Assembly: GCF_002843385.1 (NCBI RefSeq)
Contig: NZ_MVDE01000009.1
Coordinates: forward strand, 1 to 64,000
Direction: 5' to 3'
Source of the DNA: Labilibaculum manganireducens
Lineage (GTDB): Bacteria > Bacteroidota > Bacteroidia > Bacteroidales > Marinifilaceae
DNA length: 64,000 bases
Shown: positions 35,572 through 44,846 of the stretch, piece by piece
Position numbering within the stretch: the first letter of the stretch is position 1
How the letters are laid out: each line of letters begins with the position of its first letter
The notes under the pieces: generated by a model
Database searches by the model: none
Told to the model about the DNA's origin: nothing
What the model saw: the letters and a program-made list of their open reading frames with translations, nothing else
Program-made: the position numbers and the translations under genes

Positions 35572-38500
35572 CTAAATTTCAAAATAATCACGCGGAGATT
35601 TCCCGAAAAATTCTTTAAATCTTCGGCTAAAATAGGCAGGATTGGAAAATCCTGTTCGATAAGCAGCTTCAGAGATATTACATTTCCCATCAGAAATTAA
35701 TTTCACAGCCTCTCTTAACCGAACAGTACGAACAAATTCAGTTGCCGAACAATCCGTTATTCTTTTCAATTTAATATGCAAAAGAGATCTGCTAATCCCC
35801 ATTTCCTTTGTGATAAAAGAAACATCCATTGAAGATTGATCTAAATTTTCAATGATAAGAGAAGTAAGACTCTGAACAAACTCACGATCCGATTCAGAAT
35901 GAGTTATGTCAGCAGGTGCAATAAAGGCATCTTTCTTAAATCGCTCAATAACATTTCTTCTGGTATTTAATATATTACAAATATTCTGACTTAATATCTG
36001 TGGGTAAAAAGGCTTCTCAATAAATAAATCAGCACCCGTTTTTAAACCGATGTATTCATTATTAGTTCCTCCTTTTGCAGTTAATAAAATTATTGGAATG
36101 TGCGATGTTTCAATATTGGTTTTTATTCTTTTCGTTAGTTCCAAACCGTCAATTCCCGGCATCATAACATCACTAATAATGAGTTCCGGAGCACATTCAG
36201 CAATTCGGATCAGCCCCTCTTCACCATTTGAAGCCGTTGTTACATTATAATCTTCCTGAAGACTTTCACGAATAAATTCAAGCAATTCCAGATTATCATC
36301 AATGACCAAAATGGACGGCGAATTTTTTATTTGTTCCGGTTTATCTGCCAAAGCATAACTCTTATGATCGTCTTCCACTTCAATATCCTCAAGAATACTT
36401 CTCCTGCCGCAACAGTCTGTCAATTCATCATCAGAGTAATCCGATTCAGATACTGGTAGTGAAATCGTAAATTTAGTCCCCTCCTGAAGTTTACTTTCTA
36501 CAACTATACTTCCTTTATGAAGAGTAACCAATCCCTTTACAAATGCCAATCCAATTCCCGATCCTGAATAAACTTTGACCTTATCTTCGGCTTGAAAATA
36601 CCTGTCAAAAATTTTATCAAGCTTATTGGATTCTATTCCATGTCCAGTATCCAACACCGACAACACAAGAGTCTGTTTCAATTCTTTATCTAAACAAATT
36701 TCGTTTTGCACCTTTCCGGTCAGTCTGATTGAATCACCCTTGTCTGTAAAGTTGAAAGCATTGGATAATAAATTAACAAGCACCTTTTCCATTTTAGAAT
36801 AATCAAACCATACTTCGGAATCAGAACCTTCTGTATCAAGGATAAGATCAACACCTTTCATTTCAGCTGTAGTCGAAAATGATTCCTTCAAGTCCTGTAA
36901 AAGAGTATTGATATTGTTTTTGCTGACCTGTAATGTTTCTTTTCCCCGCTCTACCTTTCTAAAATCAAGCATTTCATTTACAAGCCGTAATAACCTTTTT
37001 ACATTTTTTTCAATCCCAATAAATTTCTGTTTTACCGAAAAACTGATATTCTCATTTTCAATCATATTCGAAAGAGGACCAATAATTAATGATAAAGGAG
37101 TTCTGAATTCATGTGAAATATTAGTGAAAAATTCAAGTTTTGCCTGATTCAACTCTACGGCATATTCTTTCTCACGTCTTTCCAGATTAGCAATAGCCTT
37201 AGATTTTTGAATGCGGGAACCAACAAAATAAATACCTGTAAATATGAAACAAACAATAAAAAAATAAATTAGATAACCCCATATGGACAGATAAAATGGC
37301 GGTTTAACATGGATATTGATTGATCGTTGATGATCGCTCCATTCCGATTTATCGGTAGAAGCCTTAACATGAAGAGTATAATTTCCCGGACTAAGATTGG
37401 TATAGGTAGCAAACCCCCTGTTTCCAACGTAATTCCATGATTTATCAAAATTCTCAAGATAATAAGCATACTGACACTTACCTTGATTTTCATAGTTTAG
37501 TGCAGTATAACCTATTGTAAAAACATTTTCTTTATATTTTAAGTTGATTTCAGATGATCTGTTCAGTGATTTTTTAAGCGGTGAATTAACACCAGGAACT
37601 ACAGCTTTATTGAATAGCTGCATTTCGGTAAACACAACATCCAGAGGTTTAGATTTAACTTCTTCTCCCGATTCATAAAATGAAACCATCCCATTATTTC
37701 CACCAAAATATATGTTCCCACGACTATCCTTATACGAAGCTCTGTAATTGAATTGTTCAAAAGGAATGCCTGAATCAAGATCAAATAAAGTGTATTTCTT
37801 TGATTCAGGATTGAATTTAACCAAGCCCTTATCACTGCTGGCCCAAAAATCACCATTTTCTTCTTCTTCCAAACCAAAAATCCACGAAACAGGAAATCCA
37901 TTATCATTATTGAATCGAACCACTTTATCATTCGCTTCATCGTAATAACAAAGTGCCTCATAAGAGTCACCTATCCAAACTCGTCTTTTTGAATCTATTT
38001 TTACAAAATTTATTCCTTTCATAAAAGGAATCTTATCAAATTTTGACAGCGTTTGATCCTGCACGTTATAACGATACACACCTGTAAATGATGAAAGCCA
38101 GATGTATTCACCGGCATCACACATATATTCGATTTGCACTCCGCCCAATATTTCTTTAAAAAATGGAGATATCGACTTGCTTATTGTATTAAAAACTGCA
38201 ACACCACTACTTGTTGAAATATAGATCAGATTTCCCTTTTTCAAAAAATGATAAATATTATCGGAGGGTAATAAAGGGTGATTTTTTGTTGTTATGTATT
38301 CAAACCGACCTGTTTTAGTATTTAAAATATTAATCCCATGGGTATAGGTTCCAATCCATAATCTTTCGGGGGATTCAAAAATTAGACAGTGCAAATTATT
38401 AAAATTCAAGCCATTACCCTCTACGCAACTTTGGAATTTCGTTATCTCTCCAGTTGAAATATTCATTTTATTCAACCCCATATCTTCAAGGCCAATCCAT

Positions 38501-39609
38501 AGATCTCCTTTCTGATCTTCAACCAAACAACTAACTACATTACCTGATAAATCTCTTGTACCAGTTCCGGCCTTCCATTTCTTAAAAAACCTTGAATTAG
38601 AACACCATAGATTTATCCCCCCAAAATAGGATCCAAACCAAATATTTCCACTACTGTCCTTAAAAGCATTATATATCGGATTGGTATTGATTCCATCAGG
38701 ATTGGTCAGATCAAACTGCTGATAGGTGAATTTCTCTGTGGCTGGTGACCAAACACACAGTCCGTTTTCGGTCCCCATCCAAACCCTTCCAATCGAATCT
38801 TCAGCCAAACAATGCACCATATTGTGCAATATATGGCGCGAACCTTTTTGTTCTTCTGAAAAATGAATGTATTGCCCATTCTCTATATTAATCCGGCAAA
38901 TACCGGTATTAGAGGTTGCCAGCCAGATCTTATTGCTGCTATCTAAAAAAAATCCCAAAAAGGATTCTCCTTTCGCCTCTGGGGGTAAGTCTATCCCCTT
39001 CACAAATCTCTTATCAAGATCTATAACATATATGATCGAATTCTCTGTTAAAGCAACAATTTTATTGTTTTTTTCCCTAACATCAACAATTTTCGTATCC
39101 TTAGGTAAGACCGCAAATTTAATTTTATCTTCCAGATTTATACATTGACCACTTTCACCGTCAAAATATTTTAATTGCTGCTGAACACATAACCATGCAC
39201 CTCCTTCAGTTGGAACAATAATCTCCAGCCCCTTTATTTCATTTAATGGTTCATAGGGTTTAAAATATTCATTATTAAAATCAAATTGATAAAACTTTCC
39301 TTTAATTGTTCTACACACTAAAATTGTATCACACAATACAAAAATTTTATCACTCTGTATATCCGAATACTTACCATCATCAATGCATTGAAAATTTTCA
39401 AATTTATTTCCATCAAACCGACATACAGAGCTTCTTGTTGCAGCCCAGATAAAACCATCCTGATCTTGTGTTATACTCTTCACATAGGATGATGGCAATC
39501 CATCCACATTTGTATAATGAACAAATTTTAAGAAATCATTATCCGCTTGAGCTAAATTTCCCAAAGTTGAGCAAACGAAAGCAAAAACAATTAAAATCAT
39601 TCTATTCAT
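35572..39609 (-). CDS. Hybrid two-component sensor/response regulator (HTCS)
   Basis: A 1345-residue one-protein two-component system. A signal peptide (1-22) precedes Reg_prop beta-propeller repeats (about 25-680; many IWxGT/IWLAT-type blades), a Y_Y_Y domain (about 690-770, ending VKPPFYLS), a membrane helix (about 775-800), a HisKA domain with phospho-acceptor His833 in NISHEFRTP, an HATPase domain (GSGIGLAFVKG), a receiver with Asp1147 in ISDVMMPG, and a C-terminal AraC-type HTH. Such proteins bind a periplasmic oligosaccharide and switch on the neighbouring locus. It lies just upstream of SusC pair 2 and diverges from the M24 peptidase gene. The inducer is probably an oligosaccharide from the locus substrate and is not readable here. 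Confidence 0.96.
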   Translation of the reverse strand: MNRMILIVFAFVCSTLGNLAQADNDFLKFVHYTNVDGLPSSYVKSITQDQDGFIWAATRSSVCRFDGNKFENFQCIDDGKYSDIQSDKIFVLCDTILVCRTIKGKFYQFDFNNEYFKPYEPLNEIKGLEIIVPTEGGAWLCVQQQLKYFDGESGQCINLEDKIKFAVLPKDTKIVDVREKNNKIVALTENSIIYVIDLDKRFVKGIDLPPEAKGESFLGFFLDSSNKIWLATSNTGICRINIENGQYIHFSEEQKGSRHILHNMVHCLAEDSIGRVWMGTENGLCVWSPATEKFTYQQFDLTNPDGINTNPIYNAFKDSSGNIWFGSYFGGINLWCSNSRFFKKWKAGTGTRDLSGNVVSCLVEDQKGDLWIGLEDMGLNKMNISTGEITKFQSCVEGNGLNFNNLHCLIFESPERLWIGTYTHGINILNTKTGRFEYITTKNHPLLPSDNIYHFLKKGNLIYISTSSGVAVFNTISKSISPFFKEILGGVQIEYMCDAGEYIWLSSFTGVYRYNVQDQTLSKFDKIPFMKGINFVKIDSKRRVWIGDSYEALCYYDEANDKVVRFNNDNGFPVSWIFGLEEEENGDFWASSDKGLVKFNPESKKYTLFDLDSGIPFEQFNYRASYKDSRGNIYFGGNNGMVSFYESGEEVKSKPLDVVFTEMQLFNKAVVPGVNSPLKKSLNRSSEINLKYKENVFTIGYTALNYENQGKCQYAYYLENFDKSWNYVGNRGFATYTNLSPGNYTLHVKASTDKSEWSDHQRSINIHVKPPFYLSIWGYLIYFFIVCFIFTGIYFVGSRIQKSKAIANLERREKEYAVELNQAKLEFFTNISHEFRTPLSLIIGPLSNMIENENISFSVKQKFIGIEKNVKRLLRLVNEMLDFRKVERGKETLQVSKNNINTLLQDLKESFSTTAEMKGVDLILDTEGSDSEVWFDYSKMEKVLVNLLSNAFNFTDKGDSIRLTGKVQNEICLDKELKQTLVLSVLDTGHGIESNKLDKIFDRYFQAEDKVKVYSGSGIGLAFVKGLVTLHKGSIVVESKLQEGTKFTISLPVSESDYSDDELTDCCGRRSILEDIEVEDDHKSYALADKPEQIKNSPSILVIDDNLELLEFIRESLQEDYNVTTASNGEEGLIRIAECAPELIISDVMMPGIDGLELTKRIKTNIETSHIPIILLTAKGGTNNEYIGLKTGADLFIEKPFYPQILSQNICNILNTRRNVIERFKKDAFIAPADITHSESDREFVQSLTSLIIENLDQSSMDVSFITKEMGISRSLLHIKLKRITDCSATEFVRTVRLREAVKLISDGKCNISEAAYRTGFSNPAYFSRRFKEFFGKSPRDYFEI

Positions 39610-39790
39610 ACAAATAAATATTATTTTAATAAAAGCCCTAACACCCCATATAACTACCTAAACACAAGACTTTAAATTGGAATTTAAAGGTACTAAATAC
39701 GTTTTAAAACATCGTAATTTTCTTGAATCTTTTACTCTCTGTTTCTAATATAGATATATTCTTTCTACAGCGGAAAATAAAACACCTATA

Positions 39791-39798
39791 TAAGTTTG
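39791..39798 (+). promoter_or_regulatory. Candidate -7 box for the M24 peptidase gene
   Basis: The plus strand reads TAAGTTTG, an exact TAnnTTTG match, 90 bp before the preferred ATG at 39881. A clear TTG -33 element is missing. The rest of the 271-bp divergent gap (39610-39880) shows no other signal I can name. Confidence 0.4.
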
Positions 39799-39880
39799 GT
39801 ACACATTTGTTGCAGTTGTGAATTTGAATTTTTATTTACTTTACATAGAATCTACATCAAGCTCATTTGAAAATATAAAC

Positions 39881-40939
39881 ATGGAAAGAATACAAAAAGC
39901 ACTTCAGCTATTAAAAGAACAGGATATTGATGCTTTACTGGTTACCTCCGAATCAAATGTTACCTATTTATCGGGTTTCACAGGAGATTCATCACGCTTG
40001 CTCATAGCAAATCAATCCTGTTATCTGATAACAGACCCCAGATATACTGAACAGGCCAAAAATGAATGCTATAAGGATATAACTGTATTTGAATGGATTA
40101 ACGACAAGAGATACAATTCTTTAACTTATGATTTTCTCATTAAATCCTTACTCATTCAAAGAATTGGGTTTGAAAGTAATCATATCACATTTCAGGAATA
40201 TTCTGAAATTAATGGTGAAAAAGTTCCTACTCAAAATTTAGTGGAACAGATTCGTATTATAAAATCCAAAGATGAAATTGAAAATCTGAGAAAAGCCAGC
40301 CAAATTTCCGATAAGGCACTTGAAAACACACTCTCTTTAATAAAAGAAGGAGTTATGGAAATTGATATCGTTGCTGAACTTGAATACAACCTTAAAAAGT
40401 GCGGCGCAGATAATCTTTCTTTTGAAACGATGGTGTTGTCAGGAAAAAGAACTTCCCTGTTACATGGGAAACCAGGTAAAAAACGTGTCGAAAATGGTGA
40501 TTTAATCCTGTTCGATTTTGGTGCTTTATACAATGGCTATCATGCAGATATAAGCCGAAGTTTTGTTCTTGGACAAGTAAACGATCAGCAAAGAGAAATT
40601 TACGATTGTATAAATAATGCCGGCCAACTAGCCATCAATTCAATAAGGGAGGGAGTTGAGGGAAAAGAAATTGCTGAGATGGTGCGAAAACAAATACCTT
40701 CTAAATATTTAGAATATTATTATCCGGGAATTGGTCATGGAGTTGGATTGGACATACATGAACCCCCTTTTATCAGAGACGATGCATCATTTACATTTCA
40801 ATCGGGCATGGTGATCACAATGGAACCTGGAATCTATATCCCCGAATGGGGTGGTTTGCGTATCGAAGACTCTCTATTGGTAACAAAGGATGGATGCGAA
40901 CCTCTCAATTTATTCGAACGAAATTTAATTGAATTGTAA
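39881..40939 (+). CDS. M24B Xaa-Pro peptidase (prolidase / aminopeptidase P family)
   Basis: A 352-residue cytosolic metallopeptidase; I prefer the ATG at 39881 (MERIQKAL), where family similarity begins, over the in-frame ATG at 39818. An N-terminal creatinase-like domain (about 1-125) with SNVTYLSGFTGDSSRL precedes the pita-bread domain. All five metal ligands are visible: Asp212, Asp223, His286 in GIGHGVG, Glu315 in MEPGIYIP and Glu329 in RIEDS. Family enzymes release or split X-Pro peptides. No signal peptide, so it would finish imported proline-rich peptides. It diverges from the HTCS and converges on the epimerase gene, from which a hairpin at 40964-40998 separates it. It may be a housekeeping gene that is here by chance. 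Confidence 0.92.
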   Translation: MERIQKALQLLKEQDIDALLVTSESNVTYLSGFTGDSSRLLIANQSCYLITDPRYTEQAKNECYKDITVFEWINDKRYNSLTYDFLIKSLLIQRIGFESNHITFQEYSEINGEKVPTQNLVEQIRIIKSKDEIENLRKASQISDKALENTLSLIKEGVMEIDIVAELEYNLKKCGADNLSFETMVLSGKRTSLLHGKPGKKRVENGDLILFDFGALYNGYHADISRSFVLGQVNDQQREIYDCINNAGQLAINSIREGVEGKEIAEMVRKQIPSKYLEYYYPGIGHGVGLDIHEPPFIRDDASFTFQSGMVITMEPGIYIPEWGGLRIEDSLLVTKDGCEPLNLFERNLIEL

Positions 40940-40963
40940 ACTCTTTTACTCGCAATAGAAATA

Positions 40964-40998
40964 AAACAGGCTGAATCCATTACAGATTCAGCCTGTTT
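40964..40998. terminator. Bidirectional terminator between convergent genes
   Basis: Arms AAACAGGCTGAATC (40964-40977) and GATTCAGCCTGTTT (40985-40998) form a perfect 14-bp stem with a seven-base loop. It lies between the M24 peptidase stop (40939) and the epimerase stop (41018) and can serve both. Confidence 0.9.
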
Positions 40999-41017
40999 CA
41001 CTTACACTAACTAAAAA

Positions 41018-42139
41018 TTATTTGCTTGAAAATTTGTAAATACAAATTGAATAATACTCTTCTCCCGGTGTAACTGTCACATCAGGAAAGTTTGCCTGAT
41101 TTGGGCTGTCTGGGAAATGTTGTGTTTCCAAACAAAATGCAGTTCGAAAATCATATTTCTTATTCCCTTTACCAACAACTCCATCTAAAAAATTACCACC
41201 ATAAAACTGAATTCCAGGTTCATTGGTATAAACTTCCAGAATTCTTCCCGATGATGGCTCAACCACTTTTGCTGCTAAAGTCAGCTTTTCGTCTGATTGA
41301 TTCAACACCCAATTGTGGTCGTAACCTTTACCATAGCTTAACTGCGTTTCATCATTATCAACACGTTCGCCAATAGCAGTCAAATTATTAAAATCGAATG
41401 CTGTTCCTTTTACAGGTAAAATTTCACCTGTTGGAATTAAACCGGCATCAACGGGAGTGAAAGAATCAGCATTGATCATTAACTGATGATCGTTAATTGT
41501 TCCTGCTCCTGCTCCTTTAAGATTAAAATAAGTATGATTGGTAAGATTTAAAACCGTAAGCTTATCTGTTGTTCCAAAGTATTCGATTTTTAATTCGTTA
41601 TCATCTGTGAACTGATATCTTACTTTTACATCAACATTACCAGGGTATCCTCCGTCCATATCGGCTGAATGAAGGCTAAACTCCAAAGTTTGCTTATCAA
41701 TTTGATTCACATCCCAAATTTGTCGGTAAAAACCATTTGATCCACCATGCAAATGATTCTCTCCATTGTTTGCTTCAAGCTGATATTCGATTCCATCCAG
41801 AGTGAATTTAGCCTGACCAATTCGGTTTCCATAACGACCTATTGTTCCCCCAAAAAAATATTCTTTTTTATCTATAAAATCCTTTCCTGTTCCATATCCA
41901 ACAGCAACATCAGCAAAATTTCCGTTTTTATCCGGCACCCATAAACTAACAACTCTTGCTCCAAAATTTGTTAACTGACAAACCAGACCATTCTTATTAG
42001 TTAATGTAAAAAGTTCAACCTTTTTTCCATTATAATCACAAGAAAAATCTGTTTCAGAAATCAATTCCTTTTTTTGTGGCTTCTGACAACTCATCATAAC
42101 AGGAATAATTACAACACATAACACATTTAATAGTTTCAT
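41018..42139 (-). CDS. Aldose 1-epimerase lipoprotein (GalM-type)
   Basis: A 373-residue mutarotase with a lipoprotein signal (Cys18, VMMSC). It interconverts alpha and beta anomers of free sugars; family hallmarks are GRYGNRIGQAKF, NLTNHTYFNL with catalytic His202, GYDHNWVL and FCLETQHFPDSPN with catalytic Glu338. The lipid anchor places it outside the cytoplasm, so it would act on sugars such as L-arabinose or galactose as they are released. It follows araB with 178 bp between them, and the araB terminator lies in that gap, so it likely has its own promoter within 42140-42261. GalM and arabinose-specific mutarotase functions cannot be told apart here. Confidence 0.93.
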   Translation of the reverse strand: MKLLNVLCVVIIPVMMSCQKPQKKELISETDFSCDYNGKKVELFTLTNKNGLVCQLTNFGARVVSLWVPDKNGNFADVAVGYGTGKDFIDKKEYFFGGTIGRYGNRIGQAKFTLDGIEYQLEANNGENHLHGGSNGFYRQIWDVNQIDKQTLEFSLHSADMDGGYPGNVDVKVRYQFTDDNELKIEYFGTTDKLTVLNLTNHTYFNLKGAGAGTINDHQLMINADSFTPVDAGLIPTGEILPVKGTAFDFNNLTAIGERVDNDETQLSYGKGYDHNWVLNQSDEKLTLAAKVVEPSSGRILEVYTNEPGIQFYGGNFLDGVVGKGNKKYDFRTAFCLETQHFPDSPNQANFPDVTVTPGEEYYSICIYKFSSK

Positions 42140-42261
42140 AATATTTAGTTTATTGTTATCAATTTCTTCTCATTGCATAAATCCTGAAAAGATCAATATT
42201 AATCGATTCTAAATTCACCACTAATTTTTAAATGAAGCTTGCATAAACTCCGAAATGTTAC

Positions 42262-42304
42262 AAAAAAACCGAGGGAATGAAACTTAACATTTCCCCCTCG
42301 GTTT
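42262..42304 (-). terminator. Terminator of the ara operon
   Basis: Arms AAACCGAGGG (42266-42275) and CCCTCGGTTT (42295-42304) pair perfectly, with AATG/CATT pairing inside. The minus strand continues with a T-run (42268-42262). It lies just past the araB stop at 42318. Confidence 0.92.
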
Positions 42305-42317
42305 CCCGCTAACTAAT

Positions 42318-44030
42318 CTAACTAATTTGTCCTGTTGTTTCAACTATTTTATCTTTTCCAAACAATTCCTGCTCGGTGAAAGTTCCTAATTTCACATACT
42401 TTTCGTAAATCTCCAGATACTTTTTAGCGTGATCCGGATTAGGTATGTATTCCATATCAAAACCTTGCCCCATTGCTTTTTGAGCTTCTCCTACTGTTTT
42501 ATAAACTCCGGCAGCAACAGCGGCAAACATTGCTGCACCGCAAGCACATGTTTGCTCGGTACGCGCAATTTTTATCGGCATATTCAACACATCGGCTAAA
42601 GTCTGCATCACAAAAGGTGACTTCTTAGCTACTCCACCTAAACCAATTATTCCTTTAATCTCAACACCTTCACGAACAAAACGATCGACAATAGCTTTTG
42701 ACCCAAAAGCAGTTGCTTCCACCAATGCTCTAAAAATACGAGGTGCCGATGAACCCAAAGTTAAACCAGCAATAGAACCAGTTACTTCCTGACTTGCATC
42801 TGGAGTGCGTCGTCCGTTCATCCAATCAACAGCCACAATTGTAGATTCTTCGATTGAAATTTTTTCAGCTTCTTTGCTTAACTCCGGAATAATCTTCGAA
42901 ATAGCTTCATCAATCAATTTTTCACGGGTTTCCTCATCAATCAAAGTCGTTTTTGAAAGGATATTTTCGATTGGCCAGGCAACAACATTTTTAAACCATG
43001 CATACAAATCACCAAAAGCTGATTGTCCTGCTTCCAACCCAACATAACCAGGAATTACCGAACCATCTACTTGTCCGCAAATACCAGGAATCAATTTATC
43101 ACCAATCTGATCGTAAGAAGCGATCATGATATCGCAGGTTGAAGTTCCTATTGCCCGTGCCAATACGTTTGGAGTTACCTCGCCCCCAACAGCACCCATG
43201 TGGCAATCAAATGCTCCAACTCCAACAGCTACGTCGGTGCTTATACCCAAACGTTCAGCCCATTCTGGAGAAATTTTCCCCACAGAAACATCACTCGTAT
43301 AAGTTTCTTTATATAACTGATCGCGGTAACCCTTTAATAAAGGATCGAGACTGGTCAGAAATTCCTCTGAAGGCAATCCATTCCATGACTCATGCCACAT
43401 TGCTTTATGACCTGCTGAACAGCGGCTGCGCACCACTTCTGTTGGCTTCAGTTTTCCTGTTAATACCGCCGACATCCAATCGCAATGCTCTATCCAGGAA
43501 ACTGCTTTATCCCGTATGGATTCATCATCACGCAATACGTGCAGCATTTTTGCCCACACCCATTCCGAAGAATATATTCCACCTTCATATTGAGAATAAT
43601 CAACATCCCATTTTTTCACCAATTCGTTAATTTCGGCAGCTTCCTTAACTGCAGTATGATCCTTCCACAATACAAACATTGCATTCGGATTTTCTGCATA
43701 TTCAGGCAATAAAGCCAAAGGAGTGCCATTTTCATCCGTCAACACAGGAGTACTTCCTGTTGTATCAAATGAAAGCCCCACCAGACTTCCGGCAACCCCT
43801 TTTGGCGATTTTTCCAGAGCATCTTTAATCAGATACTCCATAACTTCTATATAATCCAATGGATGTTGGCGATATTGATTCTTTACAGGATCACAATACT
43901 TACCTTCCATCCATCGGGGATAATTCATAACCGACGATGCAATTTCTTCTCCGGTAGCAACATCTACTACAACAGCCCTTCCTGAATCTGAACCATAATC
44001 AAGACCTATTACATATTTCTTTGCACTCAT
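42318..44030 (-). CDS. araB: L-ribulokinase
   Basis: A 570-residue FGGY-family kinase that phosphorylates L-ribulose to L-ribulose 5-phosphate with ATP. It opens with GLDYGSDSGRAVVVD, the phosphate-binding motif with the SDSGR variant typical of ribulokinases. The middle has WIEHCDWMSAVLTG and RSRCSAGHKAMWH, and the C-terminal domain has GLGGVAKKSPFVMQTLADVL and ACGAAMFAAVAAG for nucleotide binding. Length matches E. coli AraB (566). It is the last gene of araA, symporter, araD, araB, 38 bp after araD, and a strong terminator follows. Confidence 0.97.
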   Translation of the reverse strand: MSAKKYVIGLDYGSDSGRAVVVDVATGEEIASSVMNYPRWMEGKYCDPVKNQYRQHPLDYIEVMEYLIKDALEKSPKGVAGSLVGLSFDTTGSTPVLTDENGTPLALLPEYAENPNAMFVLWKDHTAVKEAAEINELVKKWDVDYSQYEGGIYSSEWVWAKMLHVLRDDESIRDKAVSWIEHCDWMSAVLTGKLKPTEVVRSRCSAGHKAMWHESWNGLPSEEFLTSLDPLLKGYRDQLYKETYTSDVSVGKISPEWAERLGISTDVAVGVGAFDCHMGAVGGEVTPNVLARAIGTSTCDIMIASYDQIGDKLIPGICGQVDGSVIPGYVGLEAGQSAFGDLYAWFKNVVAWPIENILSKTTLIDEETREKLIDEAISKIIPELSKEAEKISIEESTIVAVDWMNGRRTPDASQEVTGSIAGLTLGSSAPRIFRALVEATAFGSKAIVDRFVREGVEIKGIIGLGGVAKKSPFVMQTLADVLNMPIKIARTEQTCACGAAMFAAVAAGVYKTVGEAQKAMGQGFDMEYIPNPDHAKKYLEIYEKYVKLGTFTEQELFGKDKIVETTGQIS

Positions 44031-44068
44031 AAACTGTATTTTTAATCATTAAATCAAAGCAGTTTTAC

Positions 44069-44755
44069 CTACTGACCGTAATATGAATCTTTACCATGTT
44101 TGCGACTAAAATGCTTATCAGTCAGAAGAGAATTCATTGAGGCATTTGGCTGAATGGTTTTTGCTATGAAAGCCATTTTGGCCAGCTCCTCTAAAACAAC
44201 ACTATTGTGAACAGCATCATTTGCATTTTTCCCCCAGGTAAACGGACCATGATTTTTAACAATCACACCAGGAACATGCATCGGATTCAATTCTTTAAAT
44301 GCTTCAATTATAACGGTGCCTGTTTCTTTTTCATAAGCTCCCTTTACCTCAGCTTCATTCATATCCCGTGTACAAGGAATTTGTCCGTTAAAATAATCAG
44401 CATGTGTAGTTCCCAGTATTGGAATCCCAATTCCTGCTTGTGACCATCCGGTTGCATAAGTTGAATGAGTATGAACAATTCCGCCAATCTCTTTAAAACT
44501 TTTATACAGCTCAAGATGAGTAGGCGTATCTGATGAAGGACGTAATTTGCCTTCCACAACATTCCCGTCCAAATCAACCACAACCATGTCTTCACTCTTC
44601 ATTTCGGAATAGGAAACACCACTTGGTTTTATTACAACCAAACCATTTTCCCGGTCAACAGCACTTACATTTCCCCATGTAAAGAGTACCAATCCGTATT
44701 GCACCAATTCAAGATTGGCTTTAAAAACCTCTTCTTTTAACTTATTTAAGTCCAT
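44069..44755 (-). CDS. araD: L-ribulose-5-phosphate 4-epimerase
   Basis: A 228-residue class II aldolase-fold epimerase making D-xylulose 5-phosphate from L-ribulose 5-phosphate. Zinc ligands His95 and His97 ([10 protein letters not shown]) and His169 (KNHGPFTWG) are present, as is Asp76 in [16 protein letters not shown] and KPSGVSY bind the phosphate. Length and residue numbering match E. coli AraD almost exactly. It lies between the symporter gene and araB, and a long hairpin at 44770-44824 ends 14 bp before its start codon. Confidence 0.97.
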   Translation of the reverse strand: MDLNKLKEEVFKANLELVQYGLVLFTWGNVSAVDRENGLVVIKPSGVSYSEMKSEDMVVVDLDGNVVEGKLRPSSDTPTHLELYKSFKEIGGIVHTHSTYATGWSQAGIGIPILGTTHADYFNGQIPCTRDMNEAEVKGAYEKETGTVIIEAFKELNPMHVPGVIVKNHGPFTWGKNANDAVHNSVVLEELAKMAFIAKTIQPNASMNSLLTDKHFSRKHGKDSYYGQ

Positions 44756-44769
44756 TATTTGAATTTTAA

Positions 44770-44824
44770 AAATTGCCTGATAGTTATTAACCTTACCATA
44801 TTTAACTCAACTACCAGGCAATTT
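44770..44824 (-). repeat. Intercistronic hairpin before araD
   Basis: AAATTGCCTG (44770-44779) and CAGGCAATTT (44815-44824) pair perfectly; after one mismatch TAGTT/AACTA extends the stem. On the minus strand TTTTTAAAA follows. It lies between the symporter stop (44847) and the araD start (44755), so it may partly terminate or protect the upstream mRNA. Confidence 0.65.
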
Positions 44825-44846
44825 AATTCACACCTATTATATTATT

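Noticed and set aside
39818-39880. Upstream start for the M24 peptidase
   Set aside because: The 21 extra residues match no family feature; the ATG at 39881 opens the conserved N-terminal helix.
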